Positions 7,071 through 12,027 of a stretch of DNA of 12,027 nucleotides are shown here, in pieces. Every line of letters begins with the position of its first letter. Position 1 is the stretch's first letter. The translations under genes and the position numbers were made by a program. A model generated the notes under the pieces. The model was given only the letters and a program-made list of their open reading frames with translations, did not search any database and was not told the DNA's origin. The DNA comes from Chitinophaga pinensis (lineage in GTDB: Bacteria > Bacteroidota > Bacteroidia > UKL13-3): the NCBI GenBank assembly GCA_945875195.1, contig CAMCJW010000062.1, positions 1 through 12,027 on the forward strand. Reading direction: 5' to 3'.

Positions 7071-8344
7071 GTAAAAGAGCCAATTCAAAGGCATTGTTAT
7101 TATTGTTTTTGGCTAATATCATTTCTGGCTTTTCACAAGGCCTTAGCATGATTGCCATTCCTTGGTATTTTGCCAAAAATAACCAAAGTAATTTTTTTAA
7201 TGTTGGGTACGGCTTCATTACCTTACTCATTTTATTTTTTGGACTATATGCTGGCACTTTGGTAGATAAATACAGCAGAAAAAAGAACTTCTTGGTACTA
7301 AATTTGGTCTGTGGTCTTCTATTATTTTCTGTAGCATCCATAGGTTTTTACCAAAATAATTTGTCGCCTTTTATTGTAATATCTATTTTTGGAATTACAC
7401 TACTCAACTACAATATTCACTACCCAACGCTTTATGCTTTTGTGCACGAAATTACAGAGCCAGATCAATACCAAAAAGTAAATTCTTGGATAGAAATTGT
7501 TGGGCAATCAACCTCTATTTTAAGCGGGGCCTTGGCAGCACTTTTAATTGATGGTGTTGATCCAAATTCGAATAAAATTGCGGGGATAACCCATTCCTTA
7601 AATATCTCCATCACTAAGTGGGAAATTTGGGAGATTTTTATGCTGGATGCTAGTACGTATTTTATAGCTGTGGCGCTTATTGTTTCCATTAAATATGCGC
7701 CTGTTTTATCTCCTAAAATAGAATTAGGTTCTATTTTAGAGCGTGTAAAAACTGGATTTACTTATTTAAAATTGAACAAACCTTTACTCATATTTGGCGT
7801 GTTTTCTTATGCTGTTTTTGCAGCACTTTTAGTATGTATACACTCTTTGCTGCCTATTTATGTTGAGAACCATTTGCATGAAGATGGCTCTGTATTTGCG
7901 GCTGCCGATTTAATCTATGCAATAGGAGCCTTGGGTGCCGGCTTATTTGTGGGTAAAGTTTTTGGGTCAATCCAAAGTGTTAAAGCTATAATAGTTCTCA
8001 CTTTTCTTGCAGCTGCCTTGTTTTTATGGGCATCCTTAAGCCAACAAGTTTGGATTATTTATTTATTTTGTTTCCTGCTTGGGTTTAGTAATGCAGGTAT
8101 TCGCGTGTTGCGCTTAACCTATTTCTTCCAACATATACCCAATGAGGTAATGGGTAGGGTCAATAGCATCTTTAATATGAGCAATGTGCTCACTAGGAGT
8201 ATATTTATTTTCATGTTTTCCCTCTCATTTTTTACCCAAGGAGATCAAATCGTATATGCATTCATGGTTTTGTCGGCTTTTTTGGTTTTATCGGGGTGTA
8301 TTTTATTGTTTTACAGAAATTCTATTCAAAATCGCATAGATTAA
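7067..8344 (+). CDS. MFS transporter (MFS_3 / DHA3-like efflux type)
   Basis: This 425-residue inner-membrane protein has about 12 hydrophobic segments (roughly 9-30, 47-67, 75-95, 99-117, 144-162, 190-209, 240-265, 276-297, 305-324, 328-345, 374-391, 395-416). The major-facilitator motif A is seen as GTLVDKYSRKK (63-73) between helices 2 and 3, and IPNEVMGRVNSIFN (357-370) is typical of the MFS_3 group that includes EntS-like and macrolide exporters. The substrate cannot be read from sequence; export of a small molecule is likely. A polar stretch of about 25 residues (163-188) separates helices 5 and 6. The start is GTG at 7067, overlapping the recX stop, with AGAGAGGA at 7052-7059 as a plausible ribosome binding site, one of the few in this window. 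The next in-frame ATG would remove the first membrane helix. Confidence 0.88.
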   Translation: MSKRANSKALLLLFLANIISGFSQGLSMIAIPWYFAKNNQSNFFNVGYGFITLLILFFGLYAGTLVDKYSRKKNFLVLNLVCGLLLFSVASIGFYQNNLSPFIVISIFGITLLNYNIHYPTLYAFVHEITEPDQYQKVNSWIEIVGQSTSILSGALAALLIDGVDPNSNKIAGITHSLNISITKWEIWEIFMLDASTYFIAVALIVSIKYAPVLSPKIELGSILERVKTGFTYLKLNKPLLIFGVFSYAVFAALLVCIHSLLPIYVENHLHEDGSVFAAADLIYAIGALGAGLFVGKVFGSIQSVKAIIVLTFLAAALFLWASLSQQVWIIYLFCFLLGFSNAGIRVLRLTYFFQHIPNEVMGRVNSIFNMSNVLTRSIFIFMFSLSFFTQGDQIVYAFMVLSAFLVLSGCILLFYRNSIQNRID

Positions 8345-8430
8345 ATCTTAAATAAACTGTTGTACTTATGAGTTTTAATTTACAGGTAAATTGGTTAATA
8401 TTGATTACAAAATTAAACTGATTAATTTTT

Positions 8431-8460
8431 TTGGCATTTTTACTTAGTTTAATATTTTGG
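8431..8460 (+). promoter_or_regulatory. Promoter of murF-alr
   Basis: TTG (8431-8433), 19 bp and TATTTTGG (8453-8460) resemble the -33/-7 pattern, with the -7 element one base short of TAnnTTTG. It ends 13 nt before the ATG at 8474. Spacing is the same as for the recX and WG-repeat promoters. Confidence 0.5.
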
Positions 8461-8473
8461 ATCAACCAATAAC

Positions 8474-10936
8474 ATGCTAACATTACAAGAGTTAAATAAC
8501 GTTCTAGGAGGAAGCTTTATTCAAGAAATAGGCAAGTCAAATCCTATAATGCATGTGTTAATAGATAGCCGTAAATTGTTGTTTACAGAACAAGCTGTAT
8601 TCATTGCCATTAAAGGAATTCATAATAATAGTCATGCATACTTAATTGACGCTTATGATGCCGGCGTTCGTAATTTTGTAGTTGAAAAAAACAATTATGA
8701 ACCCAAGAATATTACTGGCTTAATAGATGCAAATATTATAGAGGTAAACAATGGCATTGAGGCTTTACAAACTTTTGCTATAATGCATCGTTCTCAATTC
8801 AATTTGGAGGTGGTTGGTATAACAGGTAGTAATGGAAAAACAATTGTAAAAGAATGGTTGACTCACCTATTAAAAGATGATGTAAACCTTGTTCGAAATC
8901 CAAAAAGTTATAATTCTCAAATTGGCGTACCGCTTTCTGTTTTGCAAATTCATGAGGTACATCAATTAGGTATTTTTGAAGCGGGCATTTCAGAAAAAAA
9001 TGAAATGACTCAATTAGAAAATATCATACAACCTAAGCTTGGAATACTCACTTTAATTGGCGATGCGCACGATGAAGGTTTTATAAACAAAGAGGAAAAG
9101 TTGGATCAAAAATTACAGCTATTTGCTCATTGCAACAAGGTTATTTACTGTGAAGATCAAGCCTTAGTTCAATCAACTATTTTAAAGAAAAGTTTCGGTT
9201 CGAACCAAAAAATATTTTACAGTTGGTCGCGTTCAAATCAGCAAGCAGATTTTTTTATTGAAACTTCTGTTTTTGGTTCAAACACTCAATTAATTTGCCA
9301 TAATAAAAAGGTTCAAATTCCATTTACAGATGAGGCTTCCATTTGGAACGCTTGCACGTGTTTTGCCTTTGTACTTTTGCAAAATTATACCCAGCAAAAT
9401 ATTCTTGGTAAGTTTGCAGATTTACCGGTTTTAGATATGCGTTTGCAACTCAAAGAAGCCCACCAAAATTGTTTGCTAATCAACGATAGTTATAGTGCAG
9501 ATTTGAGTTCATTGAATATTGCATTAGAGTTTATGCAACAACATGCTGCAGACAATTTTAAAACAGTTATTCTATCAGATTTTCTTGAAAGTGGCAAGTT
9601 GGAAGACGACTTGTATCTATCTATTGCCAAGCAATTGGAGGCTTTCAAGGTTGATCAAGTAATAGGAATTGGCGAGGCAATTTCTAGGAATAAATTAAAG
9701 TTTAAAGGTACCGCAAATAGTTTTTATCTCACCACAAAAGAGTTTCTTTCTAAATATGAGGTAACAGATTTTTCTCATCAAATTATTTTATTGAAAGGTG
9801 CCCGAAGTTTTGCCTTTGAACGAATAGGGAAATGGTTAGAAAAAAAGGTGCATCAAACCGTATTTGAAATAAACTTAAATGCCTTGATTCATAATTTAAA
9901 TGTTTACAAGTCATTATTGAAGCCAAAGGTTAAAGTAATGGCTATGGTAAAGGCTTTTAGCTATGGGGCAGGTAGCTATGAAATTGCTCGAATTTTAAAT
10001 TTCAATCGCGTAGATTATTTAACAGTAGCCTATGCAGATGAAGGTGTTGTTTTGCGTAAATCTGGAATCAAAACGCCTATTATGGTTATGAACCCAGAGG
10101 CACATAGTTTTGATGCCATTTTAAAATACAATTTAGAGCCAGAAATCTATAATTTTGAGATATTTCAAAGCCTGTTACAAATTGCAGATGGGGAAGAAAT
10201 CGGTATCCATCTTGAAATAGATACGGGCATGAAACGTCTTGGTTTTGATGAAAATCAATTGCCTTTATTGAACCAATTACTAGCAGAAAATCCACACCTC
10301 AAAGTAAGGTCAATCTTTACTCATCTTGCAGCAAGTGAAGATACAAATCACGATTTATTTACGCAAAAGCAAATCAATTCATTTGAAAAAATGAGTGCGC
10401 TACTCACGCAAAATTTAAACTATCCTGTTTTACTTCATTGCCTCAACAGTGGTGGCATTGCACGTTTCCCCAATGCACAATTTGATATGGTTCGTTTAGG
10501 TATTGGTTTATATGGTGTAAATCCCAGTGAATTTTCCTTGCCGCTTCAATCCATTGGTACCTTAAAAACAGTTATTTCCCAAGTTCGTTTTATTGATGCC
10601 AATGAAAGTATTGGGTATGGTAGAAATGGTCACTTAAAAACTGCCGGAAAAATTGCAATCGTGGCCATAGGCTACGCCGATGGGTTAGATAGAAAATTGA
10701 GCAATGGCATTGGCAGTATGCTGGTAAATGGAAAGCTTGCTAAAATTGTTGGCAATATCTGTATGGACATGACCATGCTCGACGTAAGCAATATGGATTG
10801 TAAAGTGGGCGATGAGGTAATTGTGTTTGGTGAATCCCCAAATATCAATGAGCTGAGTCAACAAATCGGAACCATCCCTTATGAAATACTTACTGGCGTA
10901 TCTCAAAGGGTAAAACGCGTTTACTTCCATGAGTAA
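8474..10936 (+). CDS. murF-alr: Bifunctional MurF (UDP-MurNAc-tripeptide--D-Ala-D-Ala ligase) / alanine racemase
   Basis: This single 820-residue chain joins two cytosolic enzymes of peptidoglycan precursor synthesis. Residues 1-455 are the Mur ligase: an N-terminal UDP-substrate domain with IDSRKL (30-35), the ATP loop GITGSNGKT (115-123), NPKSYNSQIGVPLSVL (142-157), EAGIS (169-173) and a C-terminal domain with INDSYSADLSSL (336-347). Residues 461-820 are a fold-type III alanine racemase. The PLP lysine is K493 in MVKAFSYGAG, with DTGMKRLGF (583-591), NSGG (658-661), RLGIGLYG (674-681), the catalytic tyrosine Y715 in SIGYGRNG, and CMDM (763-766). The racemase makes D-Ala; the ligase adds D-Ala-D-Ala to the tripeptide precursor. 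This fusion is known from Bacteroidota. Both active sites look intact. The final codons overlap the ATG at 10929 that opens the repeat-derived frame. Confidence 0.96.
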   Translation: MLTLQELNNVLGGSFIQEIGKSNPIMHVLIDSRKLLFTEQAVFIAIKGIHNNSHAYLIDAYDAGVRNFVVEKNNYEPKNITGLIDANIIEVNNGIEALQTFAIMHRSQFNLEVVGITGSNGKTIVKEWLTHLLKDDVNLVRNPKSYNSQIGVPLSVLQIHEVHQLGIFEAGISEKNEMTQLENIIQPKLGILTLIGDAHDEGFINKEEKLDQKLQLFAHCNKVIYCEDQALVQSTILKKSFGSNQKIFYSWSRSNQQADFFIETSVFGSNTQLICHNKKVQIPFTDEASIWNACTCFAFVLLQNYTQQNILGKFADLPVLDMRLQLKEAHQNCLLINDSYSADLSSLNIALEFMQQHAADNFKTVILSDFLESGKLEDDLYLSIAKQLEAFKVDQVIGIGEAISRNKLKFKGTANSFYLTTKEFLSKYEVTDFSHQIILLKGARSFAFERIGKWLEKKVHQTVFEINLNALIHNLNVYKSLLKPKVKVMAMVKAFSYGAGSYEIARILNFNRVDYLTVAYADEGVVLRKSGIKTPIMVMNPEAHSFDAILKYNLEPEIYNFEIFQSLLQIADGEEIGIHLEIDTGMKRLGFDENQLPLLNQLLAENPHLKVRSIFTHLAASEDTNHDLFTQKQINSFEKMSALLTQNLNYPVLLHCLNSGGIARFPNAQFDMVRLGIGLYGVNPSEFSLPLQSIGTLKTVISQVRFIDANESIGYGRNGHLKTAGKIAIVAIGYADGLDRKLSNGIGSMLVNGKLAKIVGNICMDMTMLDVSNMDCKVGDEVIVFGESPNINELSQQIGTIPYEILTGVSQRVKRVYFHE

Positions 10937-10942
10937 GTCTCC

Positions 10943-11310
10943 CCGTAAAAACGCCATTCATCGCGTTTCCTTTTGCCTAAGCACTTACCTAGTCTCTGTG
11001 CTTAGTATCATGTCTCGCCTTACCGCATACTTGGTCTCTGTGCCTCGTAACATGTCTCGCCTTACCGCATACATAGTCTCTGTGCCTAGTATCATGTCTC
11101 GCCTTACCGCATACTTGGACTCTGTGCCTCGTAACATGTCTCGCCTTACCGCATACCGAAACGCGATGAATCGCATCATATCTCGCCTTACCGCATACCG
11201 AAACGCGATGAATGGCATCATATCTCGCCTTACCGCATACCGAAACGCGATGAATCGCGTCATATCTCGCCTTACCGTATACCGAAACGCGATGAATCGC
11301 GTTTTTACGG
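10943..11310. repeat. 42-bp tandem repeat array bounded by 27-bp inverted repeats
   Basis: Seven copies of the 18-mer TCTCGCCTTACCGCATAC begin at 11013, 11055, 11097, 11139, 11181, 11223 and 11265, an exact 42-bp period; the last has one change (CCGTATAC). The 24-bp linkers fall into two classes: an upstream class containing CTCTGTGCCT and ending CATG (four, the first at 10989-11012), and a downstream class starting CGAAACGCGATGAAT (three, plus a fourth after copy seven). The whole is enclosed by an inverted repeat of 27 bp with one mismatch (10943-10969 and 11284-11310). It starts just after the murF-alr stop and runs into the lipoprotein start. This array accounts for the entire 355-bp gap between those genes. 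Confidence 0.93.
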
Positions 11311-11315
11311 TAGGG
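11270..11315 (+). promoter_or_regulatory. Predicted hairpin presenting the lipoprotein start codon
   Basis: CCTTACCGT (11270-11278) pairs with ACGGTAGGG (11307-11315) through nine pairs including one G-U. Inside it AAACGCGAT (11285-11293) pairs with ATCGCGTTT (11296-11304), separated by an asymmetric internal loop. The ATG at 11292-11294 lies at the tip. No Shine-Dalgarno sequence is present. That this controls translation is inference. Confidence 0.5.
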
Positions 11316-11894
11316 GTCTTGTTACTTTGCTTAGTGGCATGTGTATCGCCAAGTGTGGTGAAGGTGTGGAGCGATGAAAAGCACGAGGTTGACTCGAAAA
11401 AGGCACATCAGTATATCTTTTTTGTTCAGAGTAATAATCAAATCAATAGTCGCGTGGCCATGGATGAATTGGTTCGTTTAAGCACCCACAAAAGCATACA
11501 AGGTTATTTATATACCAAAGGTGATCCTATCAACCCAGGCAACCGTGAGTATTATAAAAGTAAGATGAAGCAGGATGGTTATGATTATGTTGTTGTAATG
11601 AGTTTGGTTGATTCGGCTATGGTTGAAACCACTGTAACTGGTGGTAATCCCAGCAGTGATAAAAGTTTTTATGGCGATTATTCTTTCAACATAGATCCAT
11701 ACGCATATAATCCATCTTATGAAAGAGAGAGCAAAGTTTTTTCTATTGTTACCAGTGTGTATTATATAGAAACTGGCAACAAAGTTTGGGTATGCGAAAG
11801 CAGGGTATTTAATCCATCATCAATTGAACAAGCTGTTAAAGAAACATCTAAAGAGGTGGTGAAAAAAATGAAGCGTAACGGGTTTATGAATTGA
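11292..11894 (+). CDS. Lipoprotein of unknown function (possibly DUF4136-like)
   Basis: From ATG 11292 this gives 200 residues with a short lipoprotein signal: MNR, a hydrophobic core, then the lipobox LVAC with Cys17, so it would be lipid-anchored, probably in the outer membrane. The mature part has KMKQDGYDYVVVMSLVD (91-107), a Tyr/Ser-rich middle (FYGDYSFNIDPYAYNPSY, 126-143), a strand-rich KVFSIVTSVYYIETGNKVW (148-166) and FNPSSIEQAVKETSKEVVKKM (173-193). The layout recalls small Bacteroidota lipoproteins of the DUF4136 kind, but I cannot confirm this. The frame is open upstream to ATG 10929, yet that start would place the lipobox at residue 138 behind 121 repeat-encoded residues, so I reject it. 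The first six residues (MNRVFT) are encoded by the repeat arm, which is odd. Function is unknown. Confidence 0.75.
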   Translation: MNRVFTVGVLLLCLVACVSPSVVKVWSDEKHEVDSKKAHQYIFFVQSNNQINSRVAMDELVRLSTHKSIQGYLYTKGDPINPGNREYYKSKMKQDGYDYVVVMSLVDSAMVETTVTGGNPSSDKSFYGDYSFNIDPYAYNPSYERESKVFSIVTSVYYIETGNKVWVCESRVFNPSSIEQAVKETSKEVVKKMKRNGFMN

Positions 11895-11921
11895 ATCAAT
11901 TTAATTTAAAGCTTATTTTTT

Positions 11922-11958
11922 TAACCGCAGAGCGCACCGAGAGAAGACACAGAGCTTT
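11922..11958 (+). repeat. Degenerate third copy of the CACAGAG repeat
   Basis: TAACCGCAGAG and GACACAGAGCTTT occur with the same 24-bp start-to-start spacing as in 5758-5794 of the direct-repeat copy 2; the sequence between them has diverged. Only the right half of the element is recognisable. It follows the lipoprotein stop by 28 bp. Confidence 0.7.
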
Positions 11959-11993
11959 CGTAGGAGAATAAAAGGAAACCATTCGTGCCTTTG

Positions 11994-12027
11994 TTATTTA
12001 ATTTTTATGGTAAAATCAAAGCGGTAA
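11994..12027 (-). CDS. Possible 3' end of an opposing gene
   Basis: Read on the minus strand, a frame open at the window edge encodes YRFDFTIKIK and then stops (TAA at 11994-11996). The alternating hydrophobic and polar residues fit a final beta-strand, as in an outer-membrane barrel, but ten residues are too few to call a family. A second frame ending at 12005 is also open, so this is weak. Confidence 0.2.
   Translation of the reverse strand, partial: YRFDFTIKIK

Noticed and set aside
10985..11263. Minus-strand 92-residue repetitive ORF
   Set aside because: It is the antisense reading of the same 42-bp array, with no promoter or start signal of its own.
11013..11282. CRISPR array
   Set aside because: The 18-bp repeats are too short and the 24-bp linkers are near-copies of only two types, not unique spacers; no cas gene is present.
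10929..11291. N-terminal 121-residue extension of the lipoprotein, starting at the ATG that overlaps the murF-alr stop
   Set aside because: It is encoded by the 42-bp repeats and gives 14-residue repeats; it would place the lipobox at residue 138, where a lipoprotein signal cannot work. The frame is open because the unit length is a multiple of three.

Overview
The window looks like a chromosomal segment of an AT-rich member of the Bacteroidota. Three things point there. A single protein fuses MurF to alanine racemase, an arrangement characteristic of that phylum. Several genes are preceded by TTG-N19-TA..TT.G promoter elements lying almost against the start codon, with no Shine-Dalgarno sequence. 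The intergenic regions carry palindromic repeats. I cannot place it below phylum level from sequence alone.

Layout: (1) 1-1631, plus strand: the 3' part of a YheT-type alpha/beta hydrolase, then a trans-polyprenyl diphosphate synthase. (2) 1693-3789, minus strand: recG, convergent with the synthase. (3) 3790-4068: an intergenic patch with a tandem array of 51-bp palindromic repeats. (4) 4069-5178, minus: a secreted WG-repeat protein. (5) 5179-5855: a 677-bp gene-free stretch almost filled by a nested repeat cassette (outer inverted repeats, a ~100-bp direct repeat pair, inner inverted repeats). (6) 5856-6428, minus: a two-domain Nfu-type Fe-S scaffold. (7) 6558-8344, plus: recX and an MFS exporter joined by a GTGA overlap. 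(8) 8474-10936, plus: murF-alr. (9) 10937-11291: seven 18-bp repeats at an exact 42-bp period, bounded by 27-bp inverted repeats. (10) 11292-11894, plus: a lipoprotein whose start codon lies inside the last repeat. (11) 11895-12027: a degenerate copy of the repeat seen in the 5.2-5.8 kb cassette, and possibly the end of an opposing gene.

The protein-coding content is mostly housekeeping: isoprenoid chain elongation, recombination and repair (recG, recX), Fe-S assembly, and peptidoglycan precursor supply. I do not see a defence island, prophage, CRISPR array, toxin-antitoxin pair, transposase or RNA gene. The unusual material is the non-coding architecture, chiefly the 10.94-11.32 kb array. 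There the lipoprotein start codon sits at the tip of a predicted hairpin made by the repeat, and every 42-bp unit keeps the frame open and offers another in-frame ATG.
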